The notes beneath the pieces are model-generated. The model saw nothing but the letters and a program-made list of their open reading frames with translations. It did not search any database and had not been told where the DNA came from. Positions 43,813 to 56,021 of a DNA stretch of 64,000 bases are shown here, in pieces; the stretch's first letter is position 1, and every line of letters begins with the position of its first letter. The DNA comes from Aegilops tauschii subsp. strangulata. Lineage: Eukaryota > Streptophyta > Magnoliopsida > Poales > Poaceae. Position numbers and translations under genes: made by a program. The DNA is taken from positions 353,157,267 through 353,221,266 of the forward strand of contig NC_053040.3 of the NCBI RefSeq assembly GCF_002575655.3, given 5' to 3'.

Positions 43813-46059
43813 GTTTTTCCATGAACTTAATACACTAGATGCATGCTGGATAGCGGTCGATGTGTGGAGTAATTGTAATAGATGCAGGTAGGAGTCGGTC
43901 TACTAATGTTGGATGATGCCTATATACACGATCATTGCCTTGGATATCGCTATAACTATTTGCTCTTCTATCAATTGACCAACAGTAATTTATTTGTCCA
44001 CCGTATGCTATTTTCTCGAGAGAAGCCACTAGTGAAATCTAAGGCCCCGGGGTCTATTTCCTATCATATTATTTTTAGATCTATTATTCCAAGAACCCAA
44101 AAATACCTTGTTGCACTTTTTCTTTATTTATTTAATTTCGTGTTCTTGCTAGATCTATCTATCCAATCTCATACAATTTAATCTATCTCCTTACCGAGGA
44201 GGGATTGACAACCCTTCTTACGCGTTGGGTTGCAAGTATTTGTTATTTGTGTGCAGGTGCTGTTTACATAGTGTTGCTTGGTTCTCCTACTGGATTGATA
44301 ACCTTGGTTTCATAACTGAGGGAAATACTTACCGTTGCTATGCTGCATCATCCTTTTCTCTTCGGGGAATTACCAACGCAGATACAAGCAATCAACTCCC
44401 CCAAGGTTAGACCTCCCTTGTCCTCAAGCAAAAGCCGAAATCGATAATCAGGACCACATGTTTAGAGAGAGAGGTATCAATAAAACAAAATACGGACATG
44501 AAAGCATCATGATCATTATCATAACAACAATAAATCATCATAGAACTTCTCATGAATAAGTGACAATTCGTTCACAAGTTAAAGTATGAACAATAATCTT
44601 CATTGAAAACTAACAAACTATGATCTCGGTCATTGAAACAACTACACTTTATCATATTATCAGAAAGAGTCTATATAAGAGCTTTGTTTGGCAAGTTCAC
44701 ATATTCAACTATCATTTAGTCTTCTATGATTGCTGACACTCACGCCATATTTTTGGAGCAAAAGTTTATGTCAAACACATAGGAAGATATGGGCTTATAG
44801 TTTTGCCTCCCAACTTATTACCTCAAGGGTAACGTCAATAATAATAATTCATGATCACCTACATCCAGCCGGATATATATGTCTAGATATTTACCCACCA
44901 CATGATGCTTGCCAAGAGAAAATAAAAAACAGAATAGAGAAGAACACTGTTGACTCTTGCATAAAAGTAAACATGTAAAGTAAAAGATAGACCCTTCGCA
45001 GAGGGAAGGAGAGGTTGTCATGCGCTTTTTATTTTTGGATGTGCAAGCTCTTAATGTAAAGGAACGTCACTTTATACTGCCCCTTATGATAGCAACCTTT
45101 ATTATGCAGTCTGTCGCTTTTATTTTTTCACCATCACAAGTTCGTACAAAGCTTATTTTCCCTTACAGTAAAAGATCATACATATTTAGGTGCAATTTTT
45201 ATTGGTTTTGCACCAATGACAACTTACGTGAAGGATCTTATTCAATCCATAGGTAGATATGGTGGACTCTCATGGAATGAAACTAAGGGTTTTTGGATGC
45301 GAATTTTGGCTAGCAAAAGATTATGAGCAAGCACCACATGTTAGAGGATTCATGACAATATAACTTATATGTGAATATAAGCAAACATAACTCATTACGT
45401 TGTCTTCCTTGTTCAACGTAAACTAGTTGACATAGAACATTTAATGGGGCCTCACAATCGTAAAAGATGTCCAAGATAGTATATCTATATGTGAGACATC
45501 TCTTTCTTTATTACTTTTCATGAATTGAAACAATGATCAATGTTGGGTTTGTTAACTTTCAACAAATTTCGTCAATTATACTTCTTTTATGTCAAGTCAT
45601 CACTCCCCATGGGATTAGGATATGATATTTTTATTCTTTTTATTCTCTTTATTTCTAAGATTGAAACAAGAAAGTAAGGCAACTCAACTCAAACTACTCT
45701 TTATTGTATAACTCTCATGCTCGATTACATTGATAGATAGATCACGAAACAAGCACTCGAAACTAGATGATACTAAAGACTTTATTCTTCTAAATTATGA
45801 CATAACTAAGGATCGAACTAAGATAGATAATGATGTTAAAAGTGATGGTGACACGATAGCGGGGTGATAACCCACAAGTATAGGGGATCATTTGTAGCCT
45901 TCTTCGGTAAATAAGAGTGTCAAACCCAACGAGGAGCTAAAGGTAAAACAAATATTCCCTCAAGTTCTATCGACCACCGATACAACTCTACGCATACTTA
46001 ACGTTTGCTTTCCCTAAAACAAGTATGAAACTATTTTGCAAGAATAAAACTACGAGTAC

Positions 46060-47677
46060 TGATACGTCTCGAACTTATCTATAATTTTTGATTGTTCCAT
46101 GCTGTTTTATTATCAATCTTGGATGTTTTATAATCATTTTATAGTCATTTTATATCATTTTTTGGTACTAACCTATTGACATAGTGCCAAGTGCTAGTTG
46201 CTATTTTTCCATTTTTTTACATCGCAGGAAATCAATATCGGACGAAGTCCAATTGCCACGAAACTCCACGGAGAATTTTTATGGGCCAGAAGGAACACAG
46301 CGGGCCCTGGTTGCACCTGGGGGAGTCCCGAGGAGGGGACAACCCACCAGGGCGCGCCAGGAGGCCCAGGCGCGCCCTGGTGGGTTGTGCCCACCTCGGG
46401 TGCCCCCCGGACCGCCTCTTTGCTCTATAAATACCCCAATATTCCAGAAACCCTAGGGGATTCGATGAAATATTCATCCAGCCGCCGCAGAGTCCAGAAC
46501 CACCAGATCCAATCTAGACACCATCTCGGATGGCGTTGACCACCTCCATTGGTGCCTCTCCGATGATGCGTGAGTAGTTCTTTGTAGACCTTCGGGTCCG
46601 TAGTTAGTAGCTAGAAGGCTTTCTCTCTCTCGAATTCTCAATACAATGGTCTCTTGGAGATCCATATGATGTAACTCTTTTGCGGTGTGTTTGTTGGGAT
46701 CTTATGAACTTTGAGTTTATGATCAGTCATATCTTTTTATATCCATAAAAGTTATTTGAGTTTCTTTGTTCTCTTTTATGCATGATTGCTTATTGCCTCG
46801 TATTTCTTCTGCGATATTTGGGTTTTGTTTAGCCAACTTGATCTATTTATCTTGCAATGGGAAGAGGTGCCCGGTAGTGGGTTCGATCTTACGGTGCTTG
46901 ATCCCAATGACAGAAAGGGAAACAACACGTATGTATCATTGCTACTAAGGATAAAAAGATAGGATCTATATCTACGCAATAGATAAACGGATCTTGTCTA
47001 CATCATGTCATCGTTCTTATTGCATTACTCCGTTTTGCATGAACTTAATACACTAGATGCATGCTGGATAGCGGTCGATGTATGGAGTAATAGTAGTAGA
47101 TGCAGGCAGGAGTCGGTCTACTAATCTTGGACGTGATGCCTATGTAATGATCATTGCCTGGATATCGTCATAATTATTTGAGGTTCCATCAATTGCCCAA
47201 CAGTAATTTGTTTACCCACCGTTTTCTATCTTTCACGAGAGAAGCCACTAGTGAAACCTATGGCCCCCGGGTCTTCTTGCTCATATATTTGCGTTTGCGA
47301 TCTACTTTTCCTTTGAATTTTTATTCAGATCTATTAAACCAAAAATACGAAAATACCTTGCCACGTTTTATTCTATTTGTGATCTATCTTTCCATCTACT
47401 ACAAATTTATCTCACGTCCTTTGCCTATCTTGAGGCGCCGTACCCCGGAAGGGATTGACAACCCCTTTAACACGTCGGGTTGCGAGGTGTTGTTATTTGT
47501 GTGAAAGTGTTGTTTATGTTGTGTTGCTTGGTTCTCCTACTGGTTCGATATCCCTTGTTTCATCACTGAGGGAAATACCTACCTTCGCTGTGCTACATCA
47601 TCCCTTCCTCTTTGGGGAAACACCGACGTAGTCCTAGCAGACAGGAGCTTTCTGGCGCTATAGTCAGGGAGCAATCA
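46060..47677 (+). repeat. 5' LTR of the non-autonomous element
   Basis: TGATACGTCTCG to GGAGCAATCA. TATA box TCTATAAATA at 46424-46433, with a GGCGCGCC hairpin just upstream. Confidence 0.93.
46339..46388. repeat. GGCGCGCC hairpin, 20-bp perfect arms
   Basis: ACAACCCACCAGGGCGCGCC pairs with 46369-46388 around a 10-base loop, 36 bp upstream of the TATA box. Confidence 0.9.
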
Positions 47678-47688
47678 AAAGGAATTTC

Positions 47689-47706
47689 TGGCGCCGTTGC
47701 CGGGGA
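47689..47706 (+). other. Primer-binding site (tRNA-Asp)
   Basis: TGGCGCCGTTGCCGGGGA, 12 bp inside the 5' LTR, is complementary to the 3' end of plant tRNA-Asp (…TCCCCGGCAACGGCGCCA). Confidence 0.85.
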
Positions 47707-47929
47707 GGATCTTCAACATATACCAGGTTCCTAATCATAAATATCATCTCCTTGCAATTTACATTATTTTCCATTTGCCTCTCGTTTTCCTCTCCCCCAC
47801 TTCACAAAAATTTGCCGTTTTATTCGCCCCTCTTTTTTGTTCGCCTTTTTCTCGTCAGATCTCATGTTTACTTGTGTTTCCATGTGTCTTTTGTTTGCTT
47901 GCATCTTCGCTTGCTAAAAATCTATTGAT

Positions 47930-48673
47930 ATGGATCCTCATCCACTTGCTAATCTTTTCCAAAGATCCAATTATGATGAACCAATTGCTAGTGATTTGAG
48001 TGCACTAGATTATCTTTATGAAGTTTTGCTTGAGATTCGTGAATCTGAAAATTGTGATGATGAAATTTATGAAGTGATTCATGATAGCTCCTTGAATGAA
48101 AAGCATGATTGCAATGATTTTACTATAAATTCTATCAATGTCAATTGTGCTAATAATATGCAAAACCCCCAGCTTGGGGATGCTAATTTTGCTATGTCCA
48201 CTACTTGTTGCAATGATCATGATTGAGGTGATTCTTCTTATGACCTTGAAAGTTTATTTAAGCCTCATGATGAATATGTTTACAATAATATTGAAAGTGG
48301 GTTTGGAGAGGTCATGACTTTAGTTGATGTTAATCCCACTATCTTGGAAGATTATAAAACTCTTATGCATGTGGATCATGAAGAGAAAATTTCATATGAT
48401 AGCTATATTGTTGAATTTGATCATGATCCTACATGTAATTATTATGAGAGGGGAAAATATGTTTGTAGAAATTTTCATGTTACTAAATTACCTCTCGTTA
48501 TGTTGAGATTGTCAATGTTTTATTCTTCTTCTTTGCATATGTTAGATGTTTCTTGCCTTGATAATTTGTTTGCTTATAAAATCCCTATTCATAGGAAGTA
48601 TGTTAGACTTAAATGTGTTTGTCACATGTTTTATGATACTCTCTTTGTGTTCCAATTATTATCTTTCTTGTGA
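47930..48673 (+). pseudogene. Accessory reading frame of the non-autonomous element
   Basis: ATG at 47930 (MDPHPLANLFQRSNYDEPIA), about 247 codons with one in-frame TGA at 48224 where a Trp codon is likely (CNDHD*GDSSYDLE). It is acidic and Asn/Asp-rich in the first half (ESENCDDEIYEVIHDSSLNE); the second half is more hydrophobic (LVMLRLSMFYSSSLHML). I recognise the same frame as recurring in many Triticeae repeats, but no domain or function is known to me. It is the only long frame of this element. Confidence 0.65.
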
Positions 48674-51135
48674 GCATCAATAAAATATTATGCCTAGCTA
48701 GGGGCATAAATCGACAACGCTTGTTGGGAGGCAACCCAATGAATAAATTTTATTTTTTATTTTTTGATTTCTGTTTTTGAGTGTTAGCACAATTGTGCTA
48801 CTGTTATGATTGTGTTTTTTGTGTTTTAATTAGTGTTTTTGGGAAGTAAAGCCTTTAGGATCTTCTTGGGTGATAGTTGTTTGATCTTGCTGAAAAAGAC
48901 AGAAACTTTGCGCTCACGAAAATAATTTTCATAAATCACAGAAACGTGATTTTGCCCTAATTATTTTTGCAGAAGATTAATATACAAATTACCCTGGTCG
49001 TCCTAATTTGGTAGAATTTTTGGAGTTCCAGAAGTATTCGAAATAATCCGATTGCTACACACTGTTCTGTTTTGACAGATTCTGTTTTGTGTGCTTATTT
49101 TGATGGCTCTATGGTTTTCTTTGATGAGTTTTTGCCATAGAAAAGTTGGAATACAGTAGATGAAATACAAAAAAAATAAGAATTGGTTTGATACAGCACT
49201 TATAGTAGTGATTTATTTTTCTTACACTAACGGATCTCACAAAGGTTTTGTTGAGTTTCGTGTGATTGAAGTTTTCAAGTTTTGGGTTATCTTACGATGG
49301 ATGAAAGAAGGATAGAAGAGCCTAAGTTTGGGGATGCCCCGGCAACCCAAGCTATTATCCAAGAATGAACAACCAACTAAGCTTGGGGATGCCCCCGAGT
49401 GGCATCCCCTCTTTCTTCTAACGACCATCGGTATTTTACTTGAGACTATATTTTTATTTGTCACATGATATGTGTTTTGTTTGGAGCGTCTTGTATGATA
49501 TGAGTCTTTGCTTAGTTTATTTTGTGTTTTAAGTCATCAATCCTTGCTGGACACACCTATTTGAGAGAGCCAAAATTATTTCATGACTTGTTAGAATTGC
49601 TCTCTATGCTTCACTTAAATCTTTTATGAGCTAGGACTTGCTCTAGTGCTTCACTTATATCTTTTTGAGCACGGTGTGCTTAGTATTTTTGAAGAAATGC
49701 TCTCTTGCTTCACTTAGATTTATTTGGGAGTTAGTAAAATTTTGAAGAAATTCTCTCTTGCTTCACTTAAATAATTTTGAGAGAAAGAAAATTTGTTATG
49801 CTCATGATCTTCACTTATATTTGTTTGAGCTTATGAAAAGCAACACATGAAAATTAGTCCCAAAGTGATAGATATCCAAGAAGGATAAAGAAAAATATGT
49901 CATGAAGATCATTGGACAAAATAAACTTGATTCTTAGTAATAGTTTTGGGATATGATGATGTGATATGTGAGTTATGTTGATGAGTAATTGTGCTCTAGT
50001 AAGAATATTGGTGTTAAGATTTGTGATTCCCTATGCAAGTACGAAAGTCAATAATCATGCAATGAAAATTATATCCTACTTGTGGTGCATTATTCGGTGT
50101 TAATTATGCTTAATGCTTGCTTATGAGATTATTTGTTTCTTGGTTGGTCGCTTCCCAATCTTTTGCTAGCCTTCACTTTGCACCAAGTATGATCTCTACT
50201 TGTGCATCCAAAATCCTTTAAACCAGTTTTGCCATATGAGTCCACTATATCTACCTATATGCGGTATTCTTTTGCCGTTCTAGGAAAACTTGCATGTGCC
50301 ATCTCTAATTTTCAAAATAAACTTCTCTTTTGTGTGTTTGTTTCGCTCGCGGAACGATAATGAGTGGCTAATATTTTCCATGCTGGATGTGTTATTCTCA
50401 AGATGAGTGTTTATTCACTTGTCATTGCAATAGAGTAAGGCAAAGGTCTTAGGGATGCCCAGTCCCGAAATGCAAAAAATGAATTTACTTTATGTTGTCT
50501 AATAATAAATTCCTTGGAAAGTGTTGGTATGGAGGGCACCCATGGATACGGTTAGCCATGGAAAGTGAAAGTATGGTAGAAAAAGGAATAAACTTTATTT
50601 TCTGTTTGGGAAACCGCCTATGGCATATCTAGCATGGAAAGTGTTCGGAACTCTAAGTCGTTTTCGTTGGTGGGATGGATACACCTCCCAAAATGTTTTT
50701 ATCTCTAATTTTTCGCTTTGAGCTCTGGCACCTCTACAAATCCCTAATTCCCTCTGCGAAGGGCCTTTCTTTTACTTTATGCAATTTTTATTTTGAAATT
50801 GAGTCTTCATCTTCTCTTATAAAAAGCACCAACTAGGAGGCAATATGATCGTACTTAAGTATTGGGTGTAGCTAATATTGGAGTGTGTTTCATGAATGGA
50901 TCAATGTTTGAGCATGATGGGCTAGGGATAACTTATTTTAGCGTTGATATTTTGAAAGACATGGTTGCTTGTTGATATGCTTGAGTATCTAAATTATTAT
51001 GTCATTACTAGACTATTGCTTTGAATCACATAAAAGTCCAAATGTCCATGCTATAAAGAAAAGAATATGATATGACATGATAGGCAACATTCTTCTGTTT
51101 TTATCACTTACCTACTCGAGGACGAGCAGGAGATA
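48674..51135. other. Non-coding interior of the non-autonomous element
   Basis: AT-rich, without frames. Near-copies of the purine-tract text (TTGGGGATGCCCC-type) occur at 49328, 49384 and 50453, ahead of the real one at 51136. The degenerate array described separately lies at 49605-49830. Confidence 0.6.
49605..49830 (+). repeat. Degenerate tandem array of a GCTTCACTTA-type unit
   Basis: At least five diverged copies of (G)CTTCACTTA(A/T)AT..TTTGAG, spaced about 45-65 bp. Successive copies are joined by GAAGAAATGCTCTC-like text. Confidence 0.65.
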
Positions 51136-51148
51136 AGCTTGGGGATGC
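51136..51148 (+). other. Polypurine tract of the non-autonomous element
   Basis: AGCTTGGGGATGC directly before the right LTR, preceded by ACTCGAGGACGAGCAGGAG. Confidence 0.75.
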
Positions 51149-54100
51149 TGATCCGTCTCCAACGTATCTATAATTTTTTGATTGCTCCATGCTGTTTTAT
51201 TATCAATCTTGGATGTTTTATAATCATTTTATAGTCATTTTATATCATCTTTTGGTACTAACCTATTGACATAGGGCCAAGTGCGAGTTGCTGTTTTTCC
51301 ATGTTTTTTACATCGCAGGAAATCAATATCAAACGAAGTCCAAACGCCACTAAACTCCACGGAGAATTTTTATGGGCTAGAAGGAACACAACGGGCCCTG
51401 GTTGCACCTAGGGGGAGTCCTGACGAGGGGACACCCACCAGGGCGCGCCAGGAGGCCCAGGCGCGCCCTGGTGGGTTGTGCCCACCTCGGGTGCCCCCCG
51501 GACCGCCTCTTTGCTCTATAAATACCCCAATATTCCAGAAACCCTAGGGGAGTCGACGAAATATTCATCCAGCCGCCGCAGAGTCCAGAACCACCAGATC
51601 CAATCTAGACACCATCTCGGATGGGGTTCACCACCTCCATTGGTGCCTCTTCGATGATGCGTGAGTAGTTCTTTGTAGACCTTCGGGTCCGTAGTTAGTA
51701 GCTAGATGGCTTTCTCTCTCTCGCTGAATTCTCAATACAATGGTCTCTTGGAGATCCATATGATGTAACTCTTTTGCGGTGTGTTTGTTGGGATCTGATG
51801 AACTTTGAGTTTATGATCAGTCATATCTTTTTATATCCATGAAAGTCATTTGAGTTTCTTTGATCTCTTTTATGCATGATTGCTTATAGCCTCGTATTTC
51901 TTCTCCGATATTTGGGTTTTGTTTGGCCAACTTGATCTATTTATGTTGCAATGGGAAGAGGTGCCCGGTAGTGGGTTCGATCTTACGGTGCTTGATCCCA
52001 GTGGCAGAAAGGGAAACAACACGTATGTATCGTTGCTACTAAGGATAAAAAGATGGGATCTATATCTACGCAATAGATAAACAGATCTTGTCTACATCAT
52101 TTCATCATTCTTATTGCATTACTCCATTTTTCCATGAACTTAATACACTAGATGCATGCTAGATAGTGGTCGATGTGTGGAGTAATAGTAGTAGATGCAG
52201 GCATGAGTCGGTCTACTAATATCGGACGTGATGCCTATGTAATGATCATTGCCTGGATATCGTCATAATTATTTGAGGTTCTATAAAATGCCCAACAGTA
52301 ATTTGTTTACCCACCGTTTGCTATCTTTCTCGAGAGAAGCCACTAGTGAAACCTATGGCCCCCGGGTCTTCTTTCTCATATATTTGCCTTTGCGATCTAC
52401 TTTCCCTTTGCATTTTTATTCAGATCTATTAAACCAAAAATACAAAAATACCTTGATGCGTTTTATTCTATTTGCGATCTATCTTTCAATCTACTACAAA
52501 TTTATCTCACGTCCTTTGCCTATCTTGAGGCGCTGTACCCCGGAAGGGATTGACAACCCCTTTAACACGTCGGGTTGCGAGGTGTTGTGCTACCTCTTGA
52601 GCACTGAGTTGGTTTTCCCTTGAAGAGGAAAGGGTGATGCAGCAAAGTAGCGTAAGTATTTCCCTCAGTTTTTGAGAACCAAGGTATCAATCCAGTAGGA
52701 GGCCACGCACGAGTCCCTCGCACCTACACAAACAAATAAATCCTCGTAACCAACGCAATAAAGGGGTTGTCAATCCCTTCACGGTCACTTATGAGAGTGA
52801 GATCTGATAGATATGATAAGATAATATTTTTGGTATTTTTATGATAAAGATGGAAAGTAAAGAAAGCAAAATAAAGACGGCGTCAGAAATAGCTTGTTGA
52901 CGGGAGATTAATATGATGGAAAATAGACCCGGGGGCCATAGGTTTCACTAGTGGCTTCTCTCGAGAGCATAAGTATTACGGTGGGTAAACAAATTAGTGT
53001 TGATCAATTGATAGAATTGAGCATAGTTATGAGAATATCTAGGTATGATCTGTATATAGGCATCACGTCCGCGACAAGTAGACCGACTCCTGCCTGCATC
53101 TACTACTATTACCCCACACATCGACCGCTATCCAGCATGCATCTAGAGTATTAAGTTCAAAAGAACAGAGTAACGCTTTAAGTAAGATGACATGATGTAG
53201 AGGGATAAACTCATGCAATATGATAAAAACCCCATCTTGTTATCCTCGATGGCAACAATACAATACGTGCCTTGCTGCCCCTACTGTCATTGGGAAAGGA
53301 CACCGCAAGATTGAACCCAAAGCTAAGCACTTCTCCCATTGCAAGAAAGATCAATCTAGTAGGCCAAACCAAACTGATAATTCGAAGAGACTTGCAAAGA
53401 TAACCAATCATACATGAAAGAATTCAGAGAAGATTCAAATATTGTTCATAGATAAACTTGATCATAAACCCACAATTCATCGGTCTCAACAAACACACCG
53501 CAAAGGAAGATTACATCGAATAGATCTCCACAAGAGAGGGGGGAACATTGTATTGAGATCCAAAAAGAGAGAAGAAGCCATCTAGCTAATAACTATGGAC
53601 CCGAAGGTCTGAGGTAAACTACTCACACATCATCGAAGAGGCTATGGTGTTGATGTAGAAGCCCTACGTGATCGATGCCCCCTCCGACGGAACTCCGGAA
53701 AAGGCCCCAAGATGGGATCTCATGGGTACAGAAGGTTGCGGCGGTGGAATTAGGTTTTTGGCTCCGTATTTGGTAGTTTGGGGGTACGTAGGTATATATA
53801 GGAGGAAGAAGTACGTCGGTGGAGCAACGTGGGGCCCATGAGGGTGGAGGGCGCGCCCAGGGGGGTAGGCGCGCCCCCCTACCTCGTGCCTTCCTTGTTG
53901 ATGTCTTGACGTAGGGTCCAAGTCCTCTGGATACCGTTCGTTCCAAAAATCACGTTCCCGAAGGTTTCATTCCGTTTGGACTCCGTTTGATATTCTTTTT
54001 TGCGAAACTTTGAAATAGGCAAAAACCAGCAATTCTGGGCTGGGCCTCCGGTTAATAGGTTTGTCCCAAAAATAATATAAAAGTGTATAATAAAGCCCAT

Positions 54101-54359
54101 TAATGTCCAAAATAGAATATAATATAGCATGGAACAATAAAAAATTATAGATACGTTGGAGACGTATCATGTTGTTATTTTTGTGCAGGTGCTGTTTACG
54201 TTGTGTTGCTTGGTTCTCCTATTGGTTTGATAACCTTGGTTTCATCACTGAGGGAAATACCTACCTTTGCCGTGCTACATCATCCCTTCCTCTTTGGGGA
54301 AACACCGACGTAGTCCTAGCAGACAGGAGCTTTCTGGCGCTATAGTCAGGGAGCAATCA
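51149..54359 (+). repeat. 3' LTR of the non-autonomous element, split by a solo LTR
   Basis: Pieces 51149-52587 and 54175-54359. TATA box at 51515-51524; hairpin around 51433-51476. Confidence 0.92.
52588..54169 (-). mobile_element. Solo gypsy-type LTR, 1582 bp
   Basis: Starts TGCTACCTCTTGAGCACTG and ends GGAGACGTATCA, with perfect TGTTG duplications at 52583-52587 and 54170-54174. Minus orientation is indicated by a reversed TATA box (TATATATAGG near 53791) with GGCGCGCC palindromes at about 53847-53876 upstream of it. No internal domain. It is the youngest layer of this nest. Confidence 0.93.
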
Positions 54360-55783
54360 AGTACTTTGCGAGAATAAAACTAGGAATAAATTGCAAGGTA
54401 ATAAAAGTAGATGGCTTTTGTCAGCAAGAAAGTCATTTGTCCCTAGGCAATTGATAACTAGACCGGTAATCATTCTTGCAATTTTATATGAGGGAGAGGC
54501 ATGAGCTAACATACTTTCTCTACTTGGATCATATGCACTTATGATTGAACCCCTAGCAAGCATCCGCGACTGCTAAAGATCATTAAGGTCGTGAAACCCA
54601 ACCATAACATTAAGTATCAACTCCTCTTTACTCCCATACGCAACAACCCACTTACTCGGGTATGTGTTTCTGTCACTCATGCCACCCACCATAAGTGAAT
54701 CATGAACATATTGCAACACCCTATAGCGGGGACCCCTCCGTTTGCACGACACGGAGGGCACCATAGGACATCACCATAAATAAAATAAACAATCATACCA
54801 ACCAAGATCATAATTAACCCATAGGACAAAACGAATCTACTCAAACATCATAGGATAACCACATATCATCGGGAAATAATATATAGTGTTGACCACCATG
54901 TTTAAGTAGAGATTACAGCGGGGAGAAGGGGTGTTACATCGCTGCATAGAGGGGGAGAAAGTTGGTGTTGACGGTAGCAAGATTGTTGATGTAGATCATC
55001 ATCACGATCCTCGCCCCGGCGGCACTCCGGTGCCACCGGGAGAGAGGGGGAGAGAGCCCCCTCCTTCTTCTTCCTTGGCCTCCCCCCTAGATGGGAGGAG
55101 AGTTCCCCCTCTGGTCCATGGCCTCCATGGCGGCGAAGGGGCGGGAGCCCCTCCGAGATTGGATCTCCCTCTATGTTCTCTTGTGTTCCGCGTTCCTCAG
55201 ATCTGGCCAAAAACCGTTTCTTATATTCCCGGAGACCCGTAACTCTGATTGCGCTGAGATTTTAACACGATTTTTTTCCGGATATAAGCTTCCTTGCGCC
55301 CGAGTTAGAGCTCCAACTGACGTTCGAGGAGGGCTCAACCCACCGCCACGCGCTTGGGGCCTGGGGCGCGCCCTGGTGTCTTGTGGTCACTGTGGGCCCC
55401 GTTTGCGTTGATTCCAAGTCCCAAAAATCACATATATTCCAAAATAATTCTCCGTAAAATTTTATTGCATTTGGACATCGTTTGATATGGATATTCTGCG
55501 AAACAAAAAACATGCAAAAAACAGAAACTGGCACTGGGCACTGGATCAATAGGTTAGTCTAATAAATCATATAAAATGTTGCCAAAAGTATGTGAAAGTT
55601 GTATAATATTGGCATGCAACAATAAAAAATTATAGATACGACGGAGACGTATCACGGGGCACCTCCCCAAGCTTGGAACAAGCAAAGTGTGGTGCCCATA
55701 CCCGTGTACTCAAGTCTTCTTCGTCGATGGTGGTGATGGTTGTGAAGTGGTAGGCTTGTCCTCCATCTTCCAAGGCATAGGCT

Positions 55784-56021
55784 TGATGTCTACTACACAA
55801 CTTGTTCTTGTAGACTCGTGTTGGGCCTCCAAGCGCAGAGTTCTTTAGGATAGTAGCAAAATTCCCTCAAGTGGATGACCTACGGTTTATCAATCCGTGG
55901 GAGGCGTAGGATGAAGATGGTCTCTCTCAAACAACCCTGCAACCAAATAATAAAAATTCTCTTGTGTCCCCAACACACCAAATACAATGGTAAATTGAAT
56001 AGGTGCACGTGCACTAGTTCG
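55784..56021 (-). mobile_element. LTR fragment interrupted by the BARE/Angela-type element
   Basis: Starts TGATGTCTACTACACAAC, which I recognise as the reversed end of a common Triticeae gypsy LTR (…GTAGACATCA). No primer site lies to its left, so it is an independent insertion in the fragment at 55660-55783. It is cut at 56021 by the next insertion; the remainder lies beyond the window. Confidence 0.65.

Larger units (their letters stand above)
17252..44393 (+). mobile_element. Gypsy-type LTR (about 1.6 kb) split by three insertions
   Basis: Pieces at 17252-17936, 31108-31365, about 35722-35738 and 43818-44393 are collinear with the complete LTR at 46060-47677. They start TGATACTCTCCAACG and end AAGCAATCA. 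A TATA box (TCTATAAATA, 17617-17626) and a GGCGCGCC hairpin lie in the first piece. The gaps are a Tat element, a large LTR block and a copia element. About 43 bp are missing at the second junction. Left-flanking GCCAC is not repeated on the right. No primer-binding site follows the right end; instead, the reverse complement of a gypsy polypurine tract abuts it, so it is neither a normal 5' LTR nor a clean solo LTR. Confidence 0.85.
46060..54359 (+). mobile_element. Non-autonomous gypsy-type LTR element, nested
   Basis: Duplications AGTAC (46055-46059 and 54360-54364) flank it. LTRs are 46060-47677 (1618 bp) and 51149-54359 (about 1.62 kb after removing a 1.58-kb solo LTR). A tRNA-Asp primer site and a purine tract (AGCTTGGGGATGC) before the right LTR give plus orientation. 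The 3.5-kb interior has one short degraded frame and no gag, RT or integrase, so it must have depended on a partner element. Confidence 0.92.
45865..55654 (-). mobile_element. Solo LTR (about 1.49 kb net) interrupted by a complete LTR element
   Basis: Text starts TGATAACCCACAAGTATAGG and ends GGAGACGTATCA, with perfect CGGGG duplications at 45860-45864 and 55655-55659, and no internal domain of its own. It is therefore a solo LTR left by LTR-LTR recombination. Minus orientation follows from similarity to the LTR at 58033-59419. The element at 46060-54359 is inserted 195 bp into it. Confidence 0.9.
44394..55783 (-). mobile_element. 3' internal fragment of a gypsy-type element, split by a solo LTR
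   Basis: Pieces 44394-45864 and 55660-55783 join across the CGGGG duplication of the solo LTR between them. The left end reads ACTCCCCCAAGGTTAGACC...TTGTCCTCAAGC. This is the reverse complement of a polypurine tract and pol-distal region and is clearly related to 59420-59456 in the gypsy element at the right edge. No coding domain is present. Its own 3' LTR should lie directly left of 44394 in minus orientation, but a plus-oriented LTR is found there. Confidence 0.65.

Noticed and set aside
17252..44393. Split LTR as a clean solo LTR
   Set aside because: The left flank GCCAC is not repeated at the right end (ACTCC), and the right neighbour is a reversed polypurine tract.
54931..55242. 103-codon plus-strand frame in the solo LTR
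   Set aside because: It lies wholly inside LTR sequence, is Pro/Gly/Arg-rich with no domain, and overlaps an equally long minus-strand frame.
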